Assembly (NCBI GenBank): GCA_002943765.1
Contig: PQWQ01000007.1
Span: 870,501-934,500 of the forward strand
DNA length: 64,000 nucleotides
DNA from: Psoroptes ovis
Lineage: Eukaryota > Arthropoda > Arachnida > Sarcoptiformes > Psoroptidae
Reading direction: 5' to 3'
Shown piece by piece: positions 1-13,700 of this stretch (positions are counted from its first letter, which is position 1; every line of letters begins with the position of its first letter). The notes beneath the pieces are model-generated. The model worked only from the letters and a program-made list of their open reading frames with translations, had not been told where the DNA came from and searched no databases. Position numbers and translations under genes: made by a program.

Positions 1-1036
1 TGAACATGCATTTTGTTCTGCTTGTATTAAGGTATTTTTGAAATGGTTTTTTTGATGACTATTTTTATTTATTTATTTATGATTTTCTGTGATTTAGGAA
101 TGGTTAGATCATGATCTTATTTGTCCAGTTGATCGACAACCATTAACAATGAATGATTTGAAACCAGTGCCTAGAATATTAAGAAATTTACTTTCACGCC
201 TTGAAATTGTCTGTGATAATAGTGAATATGGTTGTCAAGAGATTGTTAAATTAGAATCATTACAATCTCATCAAAAAGAATGTAAATTTAATCCAAAACG
301 ACCGATTGAATGTGCTAAAGGTTGTGGTGTTATTATACCGAAAGATGAACTACAGGTTTGATATATTAGAATCAAAAGAACATGGTTTTAATTTCATATA
401 TTTCATTTTTAATTCCAGAATCATAATTGTCTCAAAGATCTTCGTACATTCGTTGAACAAGAATCGAAAAAAATGGAACAACAATATCAAGAATTGAAAG
501 GTTATCTAAATTCGATACGTGATTGTTTACGTCAAATAATACCATTGACAGCGACTGGGGCAGCAGCAGCAGCATCATCCTCATCATCAACATTATCATT
601 ACCACCACCAATGAATTCAGGTTCACCATCATCAACAACATTTAAGCTAATACCGATTTGGTGTCATTTTTTTCCATATGCACGTGTTTTACGATGGGGT
701 GGTTTAATCAGTACACCTGATCTGTCGATACAATTAGCAGTGAAAAAATCATTACTCGATACTGGTTGTCCGAATTCAACCGTAAATGAACTGATGGAAA
801 ATTCACATGAACGTAAATGGCCACCTGGTTTAAGTACGCTTGAAATCCGTCAAGTTAATCGACAATTATTTTCCAATTATATTTGTCGTCGTATACCTGG
901 ACAACAAGCTGTCCTAGTGACTAGTTATGAAAATCAACATATGAATGATGATATGATATTGGAACCAGGATTGATAATGATATTTGCACATGGTATCGAA
1001 TATCATGATACATTTAATAATCATAATAATCGTTAA
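1..1036 (+). CDS. RNF41: E3 ubiquitin ligase NRDP1/RNF41 (5'-truncated by window edge)
   Basis: Three exon pieces join in frame: 1-31, 98-355 and 419-1036, with GT-AG introns of 66 and 63 bp. The first piece encodes the middle of a RING finger (EHAFCSACIK), continued by CPVDR in the second, then a TRAF-like Cys/His zinc-finger stretch (CDNSEYGCQEIV, then CKFNPKRPIECAKGCG). The third exon carries a short coiled coil, an Ala/Ser/Pro-rich spacer and the C-terminal USP8-interacting domain, recognisable by the segments RIPGQQAV, ENQHM and PGLIMIFAHG. In the family the protein ubiquitinates ErbB3-type receptors and BRUCE and is stabilised by the deubiquitinase USP8. The start codon and the first RING cysteines lie upstream of the window. 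An insert of about 25 Ala/Ser/Pro residues separates the coiled coil from the USP8-binding part. The family assignment is secure; receptor targets in this animal are inferred. Confidence 0.93.
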
Positions 1037-2012
1037 CTCCGAAAATATTTCGAGACAATCAAATACACATATTCAAGTATGTTTACACTGATCGACGAAA
1101 TTCTTTAATTTTTCCGAAATCTGTCTTTACAATTCAATCTTCTGAACTAAATCCTTCAGTCAATCAGCCTGAATCTTGATTCAAATTTTTCCACATTGAA
1201 AGGAAACAACCCCACCAAATACGATTCTGTTCTATTCTTCCTAAAATTTTCTGATCTTTTCCTCGATATTTTCCATGTGAATTATCTGTAAAAAAAAAAC
1301 ACCGAAAAAATTCTCTTATTTACCCAATCACAATGATTTTTTATATGAAAACTTTTCAATTTTTTAATCATTCAATTTTCAAACTAAATTTTTTTTTTCA
1401 AAACTCTCAAAAATTCTTTGAATAAATTCTTTGAAATAATTGGCTTTTACGTATCGATAACAATAACATTTTCATTGTTTCATTAATTCAATTCTACTGA
1501 TCATTTGAATATGCGCCATTTTTCCATTGATTCATTTAATATGATTATCATTTCATCGTCAAAAAATATTCCAAAATCCATTTGGATTAATTTATTTGAC
1601 AAATTTTTTTCCATCTTTCAGCCTCTATCTGTCTGTCTTGGTTTTTTTTTTCTCAGTGAAAATATTCTTTGAAAATGTAAAGAATGAATAAATAAATGAA
1701 TGAACACAAACCAAAAATGCCAAGAGAATTTCAAACTAAACCAAACCAAAGAGGCGTAGTCACTTTTTGGTTTTACCAATAAAACCAAAATTATTACATG
1801 AACAACAACAACAACACATTTAAATACACATTCAGATCGACCAAAATACAAAAAAAAAAATAGAAAAAATAAAAAAATCTGACAGAGGTCGCTACGATAG
1901 CTTTGTTTTTTCTGTTTTCATTTTTTGTTTTGTTTACAAAAGTGGAAATAGGAAATGGTCGTCGTAGAGGACGCCACCACCTGTCAGTAAACAAAATTAA
2001 TTCTTCTGTTTT

Positions 2013-2033
2013 TCTCTCTCTCTCTCTCTCTCT
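2013..2033 (+). repeat. (CT)n microsatellite
   Basis: An uninterrupted run of CT dinucleotides inside the RNF41-CSRNP intergenic stretch. Confidence 0.95.
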
Positions 2034-2430
2034 TTGCATATGTAAGCTGCTCATCTGTTCATTAATTTTGTTTTTTTTTGTGAACAAATAAAATAAAATC
2101 AAACAAAATAAACACAATAAATTGATTTAAATATAAGATGAAACACAAGAAACAGAAACAGAAAAATTAATTTCAAAATTTTTGAAATTAAGAAATTATT
2201 TCTTATTTCATCTGAATATTTTCTTCTTTTATTTTTGTTGGAAAATTGTTTTCTTCTTATTTTGCTTCATTTATATTTCTTTAATTTTCATTATTTTCAT
2301 TATTATTTTCTCGAATAATAATATTTATTATTATTATTATCATTGTTAAATCAATAAACTAGACCCAAACCATAGCGATAGCAATAAATTGATGGAAATT
2401 TTCATTTAAAATATCTTTCGATTTATATTA

Positions 2431-2504
2431 GATTGTCCGGAAAGTTTTTGTCGATTATATCGTAGGAAATTATGAGAAAATTGGCAAAAACTTTTCGGAC
2501 AACT
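2431..2504. mobile_element. Short palindromic inverted-repeat element (MITE-like), copy 1
   Basis: The 70-bp core (2433-2502) begins with TTGTCCGGAAAGTTTTTG and ends with the near-perfect reverse complement CAAAAACTTTTCGGACAA, so the ends form terminal inverted repeats of about 18 bp. TA dinucleotides flank it at 2429-2430 and 2505-2506, as expected for a TA-targeting Tc1/mariner-type non-autonomous element. A second copy lies at 62028-62097 in opposite orientation. No coding capacity is present. Confidence 0.75.
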
Positions 2505-3071
2505 TAATATAATATTAATTGCAAGTTTTATATATATGAAAACACACATATATGTACAAGATGTGATGCTTTTATTTTATTTTATTTCATTTTGTTGATT
2601 TACAATCTCAAAAACTCACGCAGTTGCGCGTAGGACGTTGTTTTTCAGTGGATTTTTTTCTTTATTTTTTGCATTTTCATTCAATCATATTGACTGATGA
2701 TGCTGCGTTCAATTTGTTGGAATATTTGTGCAATGTTTTTACCAATATATATTTTTTTTCTATTTGGATTTTGAAAATTCAAAATGAATGAATGAAAGAA
2801 AAATAATGGAAAATAAACTCTGTGTGAAAATTGAAATAAAAACTGAGTCGAAAAGAAAAAATAATGAAAAACAAATAGATAAATAAATAAATAAATAAAC
2901 ATAAAACACTGTACAAATACAAAGCATACGATGATAATAATGATTCACATATCCATCCATTCATTCATTCATTTATTTCTTGGTAATTCATTTCAATTGA
3001 ATGAAAGATCTATGCATCTGATTGCTTTCTGTCTCTTTTGTTTACTTCTTGTGTTGTGTTTTGGGGAGTAT

Positions 3072-3095
3072 GCACACACACACACACACACACAC
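3072..3095 (+). repeat. (CA)n microsatellite
   Basis: A run of CA dinucleotides; a second, shorter CA run lies at about 3253-3268. Confidence 0.95.
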
Positions 3096-5373
3096 GAACA
3101 ACCATCATTCATTTCGACAATCGGCCATTCGGTGGCGCTGATGGCGTTCGAATTTTTTTTTGTTTTTTTTTGCTAAATTTTGATGTTCGAATTCAAAATG
3201 GATTTTGGAGTTTCATTAATTTTAGTAGTTTTCTTGCAATTGAAATGCATTTGCACACACACACACACGATATGCGTAGATAAATTTCTCAAAAAAAAAA
3301 AAGAAAGATGATTGCAAATTACTGAAAATAATAAATAATCACAAATGGCTATATGGCTATTGTCGATTTGTAAATATAAATCGACATATACACAAATAGC
3401 TCCAAAAAAAAAACAAGTTTGGCAAGTTTGTACAAGTTTATATTGAAGTTTATGAGCTGCTTTTCTATTTGTGCATTTCATTTTGTGTATGCATGTATGT
3501 ATGTTTGTTAATGGTAAAACATGAAAAAGAGAGAAAATTTTCAAAGAAAAATTGTTCAATTTTCTCTGTTTTTGAAAATGATTTTTGTGTATGGATTGTG
3601 TATGGCGAATATACATGCATTCATATAATTTTATTTCTAAGAAATATATTGAGAAAAAAAACACCCAAAATTAATAAAAATAATAATGATGATGATGATA
3701 TTCAATCAGCAAGCAAGAAAATGTAAAAAAAGTAAGAAGCTGAAAATGCAAACAAAACAAATGAAATGAATAATATTTGGTAGCAGTAATGTGTGTGTGT
3801 GTGCTTTCGATAATAATTTATATATATATGAGCTTAGTGTGTTAGGTTAAGTTTAGTTTTTTTGTTGAGCACGTCACAGCGTTGAAATAAAAGAGCGCAA
3901 ACAAAGCACTTACATTTGTAAGGTCATATGATGACTGAAGACACGAAACAAAACGAAAACAGAGGAGAAATAAAAAAAATAAAAAAAAAAACGTCCTTCA
4001 TTCGAAACATGCGCATTGCGCTACTCCGCTTCTCTTCCTCTTCTTTTTTCTGGGTGAGCAGCTCTTCCTCTCTTCCTTCCAACTAAAAGCAATAACAAAA
4101 GCAGCATACGTGACAGTCTTCCTCCTCCTCCTCCGTTGATTCGAAAAAACTCAAAAAAAGTGGTAGTAGCATAGAAATTAGGTACAAACAATGTATGTGT
4201 ACTACGAAAAGAAGAAGCATTAATGATGTTGAGCAATTGCTCATCCTCTCATCGAGTAAAGTGAGTAATAATAAAAAAAAACACAAAAAAAAATTTACCA
4301 AATTTGAGCAGCTGCACAACGAAAACGAATGAAAAATTCGAAAAAAATCAAATAGAAAATATGGTGGATCGTAAACACACTTGCACACAAATGAATGAAT
4401 GAATTTCAAAGTAAATGTGAACGCCATCAGTCGAGAACCATCAAACGAAACGATCAAACACTAAAACACAGCTAACATTGATCGACGAAGACGAATTGAA
4501 ATCAAATGAAATATAAAATAAAATAAAATAAAATACAGCCATACACACACAGAGCTATTGCATTTGCCATTCAATCCATTAATATAATCATTATTATGAC
4601 TTCATAGTGCTTGATTTAGCTTGGAAAATTTTGTTTTTTTTCGTAAATTTTAATTCAGTTTTTACATATATATATTGATTGTTTGTTTGTTTGATATCAT
4701 TTCTCATTGTATGTCGCCACATTCACCTTTTCATTTATTGTTACGATCATAGAAATATTTATGATTCAAACAATCATAAACGATTTGTTTATTTCAAATT
4801 TTAAAAGTTGAAAAAATTGAAATAAATAAAAAACATAAATCCATCATCATATGTTTCACCAGCAGTAAAAAAAAAAAAATAAAATAAATTAATCAATTTG
4901 TGGCCAAGTGTTTGTACGTGTGTGTGGTGTGTGCATATGTGTGTTTGATTTTGTTTGATTGATGTGTGATTTGGATTTGAAATCTTTGATTTTTCCGATT
5001 AATCAAATCAAATACCCAGAAAAGTATTATTATTATGATCATCATCAATATAATTTATTGATTGAAATACTTTAATCAAATTAATCCAAATTAATGAAAA
5101 TGCAAATATAAGATTAATCGAAAATAAATAAATGAATATTTTCAAATAATTCTTACTGTAACATACTAAATTCAAGTAAGTCAAAATTCATTTCGAAATA
5201 TTTGTAAATTGAAATTTTGAATTATTCGATTTGTCGAAATATTCATTGTAATTAATTGAATTTAATTTCAATTTTATTTATTTATATTTATTAATTTACT
5301 TTATTCTTATCCAAATGAACCAAAAAAAAAAATCTTTAGATTTTAAAATTGACACACTCACGCATATTGAACT

Positions 5374-8300
5374 ATGACATCATTGAAACGTGCATACGAA
5401 AAGATCACCATTGATCAATTGGAAAATATTGATGATAATCAACAACAGCAACAGCCACAACCACAACAACAATCATTGAATGACGAAGAATTCATCGTAA
5501 CCGAAATTATTGATCATCAATATTATCAACAAAGTAAAAATGATGATGATGATCATAATACGTCTAATAATGATGATGAACCAGCAATTAAATTAATAAA
5601 AATTGATACGAATTCAAATGAATCAAAAACGATTGATGAAACGATATCCGAACAATCACATCAATCGACATCAACAACGACGACAGAATCAAATTCTGAT
5701 TTGCAACCAGAATTGATTGATAAATGTGTGCAAATTCATGATAATAATGATGATGATGATGATGACCAAACAACCAGAGAAATAATAACATCGACAATTA
5801 ATGATGTAACAAATGAAATAATCAAAAATGAAGCGATTGAAAATGAATTGAATTCAATCGATGAAAAAACAATTGATACGATTGCAATAGCCATTACAAA
5901 TGATTCGGAATTGAATTCCAAAGAAAATGATTTAAATGATGATACAATCATTATACAAGACGATAATGATAATGATGATGATGACGATGACGACGACGAT
6001 GATGATTTTGATGTAAATAATATCGATGATGATGATGATAATGATGAAGACGAAGAAGAAGTCGAAGATGATGATGATGATGATGATGAAGAGGAGGAAG
6101 AAGATGATGAAGATGAAGATGTGGTCGTTGAAGAAGAAGATAATCCTATCGAATTCATTGATAGTAATGTAAATATTGATAATGATGATATAAATATTCG
6201 AAAAATAGATGATGATGATGAAACAACTAAATTACAAGTTACGACAGAAAATATTGAAGATGCAAGTACTGAAATTGAATTAAATGATGAAACAAGTTTA
6301 AGTTCATCATCAAGTAGTGGTGTTGCATCGATGGCCAATTCATCATCATCGGGTGAAGATTCAGCAACAACAACAACAACAAACGTAACAACATCGACAA
6401 CCACAATGCGACCATTACGTAGTTTGTTAAAAGTGTCAAATGGATGTGAACAATCAAAATTGAAAAAAGAAAAAAAGAAAGTCATATTTAAAAATGTTAC
6501 CGTATACTATTTCAAACGATCACAAGGTTTCACTTGTGTACCAAGTCAAGGTGGTTCGACGTTAGGCATGGAAACCACACATACTTATCATCGTAATTTT
6601 ACGCTAGAAACACATGAAGAAGAACGAAAACGTATGCATCGAGAAATATTGCAGCGAAGATTTTTACGTCAAAGACGATTAGCCAGCATTAGTAAACATC
6701 AAACTTCAAATAATAATAATAACAATAATGCTAACCATCAAACATCAACATCTGAATCCGAAGATGAATCATATGATGAATTAAGCGATCTAAGTGATAT
6801 TGATCTTGAAAATGATAGTTGTTATTTTTTACAACCAGTACCGATTAAACAGCGACGTGCATTATTACGTGCATCTGGTGTAAGAAAAATTGAAACAACT
6901 GAAAAAGAAGAATGTAGAGATATTAGAATATCGAGAGAATTTTGTGGTTGTGATTGTCGCATCTATTGTAATCCAGATGTTTGTTCTTGTTATCAAGCTG
7001 GTATTCAATGTCAAGTTGATCGTATGTCATTTCCATGTGGCTGTACACGTGAAGGTTGTGGCAATTCGAATGGTCGTATTGAATTTAATCCATTACGTGT
7101 TCGTAAACATTTTCTTGAAACGATAATCAAAATCGAAGCAGACAATGATTGTCTTCCGGTATATTAATTTTTCTTGAAATTTCATTCATTAATTATATTT
7201 CTTATTCGATAATTTTGAATTTATTTTTATTTTTTTTTCAATGTTCAATTTTTCACTATTTGTAGGATCCGAACAAATTTGAAAATTTAAATCCTTATCA
7301 ACAAACAACAACAGATAATAATAACCATCATATGAATATGATTCATCAACAACAACAACCGCAGCAACAACAAAATTATGATCAAACAACGAATAGTATG
7401 ATGATTAATAGTAATTCAAATGATAATACATTATATCAACAACATTCAAATATTTATCATATGGAACAACATCATTCACAACAACAACATTATAATAATT
7501 TATTAAATTCAGCGGCTGTTGTTGATCATCATCATCATCTTCATAATCATCATCATCATCACAATCATATGTTAACAATTGATAATTGTCATGATCAATC
7601 ATCTTTACAAGTACCGTTTCAAAATCAACCATCAAATGATTGTATGCAGCAACATTTATATTCACATCATCATCATCATCAACCACCGCAAACAATTTCA
7701 AACGGTGATGATGATTCATTTAATTCTCCTGAAGATAATTCCTCATCTTCATCTTATTCTGAAAATTCTGATTATACAAGCGATGATTTTGATGATGAAT
7801 TGCAGCAACAACAACAACATCAATCGAATAATGAACAAAAACATTCAGAACAACCGATGCCAGATCAATCAACACAACTTTATTGTAGTAACAGTTTCAT
7901 TTCAACGACAACTGTGCAACAATCACCACAGCAAACTAGTGAAACAACGTCATCGATATCGTTACCTCCGTTTCCATCCATTCATTGTGATGTACAACAG
8001 CCACAATATAATAATCATTTGAATCAACATCATCATCATTATTCAACACAACAGCATCACAATAGTATCGATTATCATCACCAACAATATCCGGTGGTTG
8101 GATATACAAGCAATAGCTACGATCATCATCATCATCAAACGTATGATATGCATCATCATCATCTTCATCATCATACACAGCTACAACATTCGCAGCATCA
8201 TAATCATAATCAACAGCTTCATGTGAATGAAATTAATCATCATAATGATAATGATAATAGCAGTCATCAGCAAAAGTATATCGACCTAACTAATATATCG

Positions 8301-8828
8301 AACGGTGGACGTCCATCATCATCAGCAACTGAATCAATGCTTGCGGCAGCAGCAGCAGCTGCTCAACAATCATCTTCATATCTTAATCAATCAGCAGCTT
8401 CAGCCACTAATAACACCACATTGCAGCAATCTTATCAAACAGTCGATAACAATATTGATGTTGCTATTGTTGGCCATAGTACTAAGCAAAATGATGTCAA
8501 CATTAATGATGAATTAATATTATCAAACAAATGCCAAGATTCTAATGATTCCATTAAAGAAAATCAATTCAAAGATTCATCACAAATTAATGATGATATT
8601 GACGAAAACTTGGATACTGCAAATGAATCTTCCTCATCATCTTTATTTTCTAAAAATGATCAAATAATCGATTCATCATCATCGTCGTCGTCATCGGATA
8701 ATGGTTTACTGGATGCTGCCAAAACAACAACAAATACCGCCAATTTTTCAAATAGTCATCACGATGGAACCAATGAAAATCTTGTGGAAATTATTAAAAA
8801 AAGTATGGTTGAAACGGTTACGGCATAA
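5374..8828 (+). CDS. CSRNP: Cysteine/serine-rich nuclear protein (AXUD1/CSRNP family)
   Basis: Two coding exons, 5374-7158 and 7266-8828, join in phase 0 and give about 1,115 residues. Residues 1-365 are low complexity with a long Asp/Glu run near 195-250. The conserved CSRNP domain follows: a basic stretch leading into KNVTVYYF, then GFTCVPSQGGSTLGM, then a basic helix rich in Arg/His. A Cys-rich segment near 524-560 (CGCDCRIYCNPDVCSCYQ, CGCTREGCGN) ends in NPLRVRKHF. Family members are nuclear, bind DNA and act as transcriptional activators linked to Axin/JNK signalling and apoptosis. Exon 2 is almost entirely His/Gln/Ser/Asn-rich and makes the protein longer than the vertebrate homologues. 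The start is the first ATG in frame after stops; an untranslated upstream exon is possible. Confidence 0.9.
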
Positions 8829-10720
8829 ATTGAAGATTTCATAATATTCAAATCGTATCAATCGGATGAAAGATAATGAAACAATCACATATTTTGATAT
8901 TTGTAACACTTTGATCTTAAAAAACCAAATCACAAATGAGAAGATGAAACAATGATGTGAATTCTGCCATTTTTTCTTTAAACTGTTATCAATTTTAAAT
9001 ACTTAACATAACATCTCTTTTTTTGTCATGTTGTATAAATGATGCACACACATGAATATTTAATATAAAATTCAATTATGCTCATTACAACAATAACAAA
9101 GAAAACAAAAGCAATACTTTTTTTTTCAATTGTAATATATTTGTATTTTTCAATTATCAATTTTCCATTTTTTTTTTCGGTCACATTTTCATTCGAAAAT
9201 ATTTCTCATTATACGAATTATAATCACATATGATTCTCGTTCATATTTTTTTTCATCTTTTTGAAATGAAAACAAACAAACAAACAATTTTAACTTATTT
9301 ATTTTGAAATTCATTGTCATTATCCACATACAAACACATTATATAATATATTTATCGACATTTTTTTCTTCTCATTTCATAATCATCATTTTTATCATTT
9401 TCAATCATTGTGAATGATTATTTTGTTGAGTTTTTTCTTCTTATTCTTCTTCTTCATTTTTTTTTTCTTATAATCGAAACATGATTGTTTTTCGATTCAA
9501 TTTTTTATTATTATTATTATTTAATCAATCAATCAATCAACTAATTAATAATTAGAATTTTTTTTTTAAATATATTAATTATCATTATTAATAAATTATA
9601 TAAACGAAACAAATTTTTGATTCAAAAATAATTTTTGAAAATTAATAATCATAAACACAAAAATTAAAACTTAAAAAAATATAGTTTCAAATGTTTTCAT
9701 TTTAAGCTCCACCTTTTTTCAACAAAAAAAAAAAAAAAAAACATACGAAAACATTCGATTCTGGCAATTTTCATTTTTTTGTGTGTTTTCGAACCAAAAA
9801 AAAAAAAAAAAAAAAAACATTTCTGGAAACATTTCTGATTTGAAAACTTTTATTTTTTCAGTGATTTTTGAAAAATTTAAAAAGTAAAGATAAATTCAAA
9901 TTCAAAATGATGACCCATTTTATAATTAATTAAGAATTAATTAATTAATCAACGAAAAAAAAGAAAATGTGCAAAGATGTTTTCAAAAACAAAAAAGATG
10001 TGAAAAATTTCATCAACAACTATTTCGATCCAAAACGTTACGTCAAGGTGGCAATAGATTTCCTTTTTTTTCTGATTTCAATTTTACTCTGCATATTTGC
10101 TTTGCTTTGCTTGCTTGCTTATATTTTGACCATACTTGATTTTATTGTGTTTGTCTGATATGTATGTGTGTGTGTGTGTTTGGTTGGTTATGTTATTTTA
10201 TATTTATGTTTAAATAATCAAAATAATAATAATAAATAAATAAATCTTGGTATTTAAAAAAAAGAAGAATACAATATTAGTTTACCATTTGGTGTTTTCA
10301 TTCGTGAATTACATGCAGCAGCAGCATAATATTGATGATCCATCAATTCAAACAATCAATTAATCGGTATTAATTTTCATATCTCCGCCAAAAATCAATC
10401 AGTTTTTCGTAAAATTATTTTTCAAGACATTTTATTGAATTATTTATTGGGAAAATTTCATGATCTCTGATTATTATTGAAGATTTTTTGATTTAAACGA
10501 TATTCGTAATGATTTTATATTAATTTTGTTAAATGATTTAATGATACTCTATCATCAAAGAAAATTCTTTAAAATAATCGATGCTATTGATAATTTGGAG
10601 TAGAAAACTCGTGCATTCTCATTCTTTATTTTCGAAAAACAATTATCGATGCACTCCTGGTTTTCGATGTGTTGATCAAAGCATTGAAGATATATCAAAC
10701 ATAATTAATTGTAAGCCGAA
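8829..10720. other. Non-coding stretch between CSRNP and SETD2
   Basis: CSRNP 3' UTR and SETD2 promoter/5' UTR are expected here. The DNA is AT-rich with A-runs near 9726 and 9797. A 63-codon ATG frame at 9967-10158 encodes a basic start and one hydrophobic helix, but I cannot link it to a family and treat it as unsupported. Confidence 0.6.
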
Positions 10721-13700
10721 ATGAGTAGTGAAACAACGAAAACAACAACAACAGCAGAGATAGTATTGAAATCGAAAAATTTGTAAGTTTTTTTCCATTT
10801 TAATTTCGTAATTATTTTGATTTTGATTGTTTTTAAATCACATTTTCGCAGAATAAATCATATCGAAGACAAAAAAGAAACACAAGAAAAGATAAATGGT
10901 GATTATTGTATGAAACTTGGTTTGGAAAATAATGATAATCAATCGACACCGACATTATTGATGAATGGAAATTTAACAAATGACGATAATCATAAAATAA
11001 ATGGTGAACAATCAATCAAAAACAATAATGATGACAATAATAATTCGAATAATAATAACAATAATAATAATGTTAATTCAACATTTAAATTTAAAAATCG
11101 TATCATGAAAGATTATGCAAACGATAATAATAGTCAAGAATCAGTTTCATCATCTGGATCATCGCCATCTTCATCGTTGATGAATGGTAATGTATCGGCA
11201 TCAATGATCAATGGTACATCGGAAACAACATCGATTGATGCTCATAATAATCACAATAATTTAAATAATCCTGATTCATCATATGATATCAACTTTGTAG
11301 CGACTGAGATCGATGTCTGTGCAAGTAATGTTGAAATTGTTGCACAAGAAAATACTGTTAATGATGACAAAAGTACTGATAATACCACACAAGAGAATAA
11401 AATTAAAACACCAGGTCGTCGTGGACGTAAACCTAAAAAATTGATCGATTCCGAAAGCGGTAATAGCGTCAAAACAACTGTAAATAATAAAAAATCTTCG
11501 ACCAAAACAACGAAAAAGACTCCGACCACAAATAAACGGAAAGAAAAGTTGGATAAAAAGTCTAAAAAACAAAAGAAATCCAGCAAAACTAGCGACAAAA
11601 GTAAATCAACAACATCAAAAAAATCAAAAACGAAAAAAAGACGAAGTACCCGAATAAAGAATCTAAGTCGAAAAAATTCAGATGATAAAGATGATCAAAA
11701 CAATAATAAAAATGATGATTCACAACAAGAATCACAGCAAAATCAACAAATGAATGGACATTTAGATCCAGATTTAGATGGAAAAAATGATCATTCATCA
11801 ATTGAATCGCCAACAAAACAGCCGAATGATGATTCGAAATCTAAAAAAGTTAAACATAAATCCAAAAACAGTTCGAAAAAAGTTGGAAAATCAAAAGAAT
11901 CCAAATCGAAACATCATAAATCCAAACATAAATCATCATCATCATCATCAACGAATAATGTCGAAAATGATGATCAAAATAATCCTGATAATTCATCATC
12001 GAAAGATAATCCATCATCATCATCAACAACAGCACTGCCACAATCAAATACACAAGAACCAAATGATAATGATTCTTCATCCGTAACACTGATGACCAAT
12101 AATGATGCTCAGACCAAAAATTCAAATGATGATAATAATAAAAGCCAACAACAACAACAACAACAACCAGAAAAAGTTAAATCAAGATGGCGAAGAAATT
12201 CTGAATTGGACACTGTTGATATCACTGGTAATGGTACTGCTTCAACCACAACGACTACGCCATCATCATTATCATCATCCACAGAATCTATGCCATTAAT
12301 ACCTATACAGAATAATGAAAATTGTACGCAATCATCGACCGATCAAAATGATAACAATAATAATAATAATGGTGATTGTCTTAATGATGGCGAACAGTTT
12401 GATCTTTCAGAGCTGCCTTCATATGAAGATATTGATGAAAATATTTTTCTATTTGAAAAGTTTGTATTTATTTGTATGCTTTAGTGTTCAATTCATTTAA
12501 AATTGATTGTCCATTCGTTTGTCCCATAGAAAAAAATGTAAAACAAAAAAAGAAACGAAAAAAATGGTTTGCGATTGTATCCTAATGAAAGATGAACGTT
12601 TACGTGGACAAAAAGGTTGCGGTGATGATTGTTTGAATCGTATGCTGATGATCGAATGCGGATCCCGTTGTCCGCTTGAAGATCATTGTTCAAATAAACG
12701 TTTTCAAAGGGTTTGTTTTCATTTGTTTTTTTGTGGTCAAAAATTCATGTTTAATGATTTTTGATTTTATCAAATTTACAGAAAGAATATAGAAAATTGG
12801 CACCATTCAAAACGAAGAAAAAAGGATGGGGTCTTAAGGCACTTGAACCCATTCCAGCGTATGTTATTTTCATTAAATAATTTGAAAATTTAATTCAAAT
12901 GATTTCATTTCAGTGACACATTCTTAATGGAATATGTTGGTGAGGTGATCGATCCATATATGTTTCATAAACGAACCGATAAATATTCAAAACAAAAATT
13001 GGAACATTATTATTTTATGGCATTGAAAAGTGATGAAATTATTGATGCAACTGCCAAAGGTAATATTACACGTTTCATTAATCATAGTTGTGAACCGAAT
13101 TCAATGACACAAAAGGTATGACGACTTTATTTTGGCTATTTAATAATCATTTATTAATTTGAATTATCACCATTTCGTAGTGGACTGTGAATGGAGAACT
13201 TCGTATTGGTTTTTTCACCATAAGGTCGATCGAAGCTGGTGAAGAAATTACATTCGATTATCAATTTCAACGTTATGGGTAATTGTTTTTTATTTTTTTA
13301 ATTTCGATTATCAATGATATTGAAATTTTTCTTCCATTTAAACAGTAAAAAAGCACAAAAATGTTTTTGTGAATCAAAATCATGTCGAGGTTTCATTGGA
13401 TCATCGGAAAGTGGCCGAGAAATTTTGACTGATGGTACAAAAATACCAAAGAAAAGTCGTAAGAAAATTGTGAAAGAACCTAAGAAAAAAATTGATGAAG
13501 AAGAAGAAAATGATGAACAAAAACAAGAACAAGAAGAGTCTGAAGATGATGATGAAGAATCATTGGATAAATCATCTGATGATGATGAAAGTGATAAAGA
13601 AGCATTTCTTGAAGATGTTGCGGTAAATTTCTTGAAATTATTTATTTTTGAATTGTTTTTGTTAATTTTTTTGAAATTTTTAGCATGAAATTGATTTATT

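Larger units (their letters stand above)
1037..5373. other. Long non-coding stretch between RNF41 and CSRNP
   Basis: About 4.3 kb without a credible coding exon. It should hold the RNF41 3' UTR and the CSRNP promoter and 5' UTR. It contains poly-A/T tracts, dinucleotide repeats, a 70-bp inverted-repeat element near 2431 and pyrimidine-rich DNA around 4025-4080. A CRE-like half site (CGTCA) sits near 3871, but I give it little weight. Reading frames here are low complexity and resemble no family. Confidence 0.7.

Noticed and set aside
5736..6485. 249-codon Ser-rich open frame on the minus strand
   Set aside because: It is the antisense shadow of the CSRNP Asp/Glu repeat; Ser codons arise from the complement of GAT/GAA runs and no domain is present.
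7405..8178. Asp-rich minus-strand frames opposite CSRNP exon 2
   Set aside because: Antisense of CAT/CAA repeats; no conserved sequence.
11251..11598. Hydrophobic minus-strand frames opposite SETD2 exon 2
   Set aside because: Complement of Lys/Thr-rich codons; overlaps a well-supported exon.
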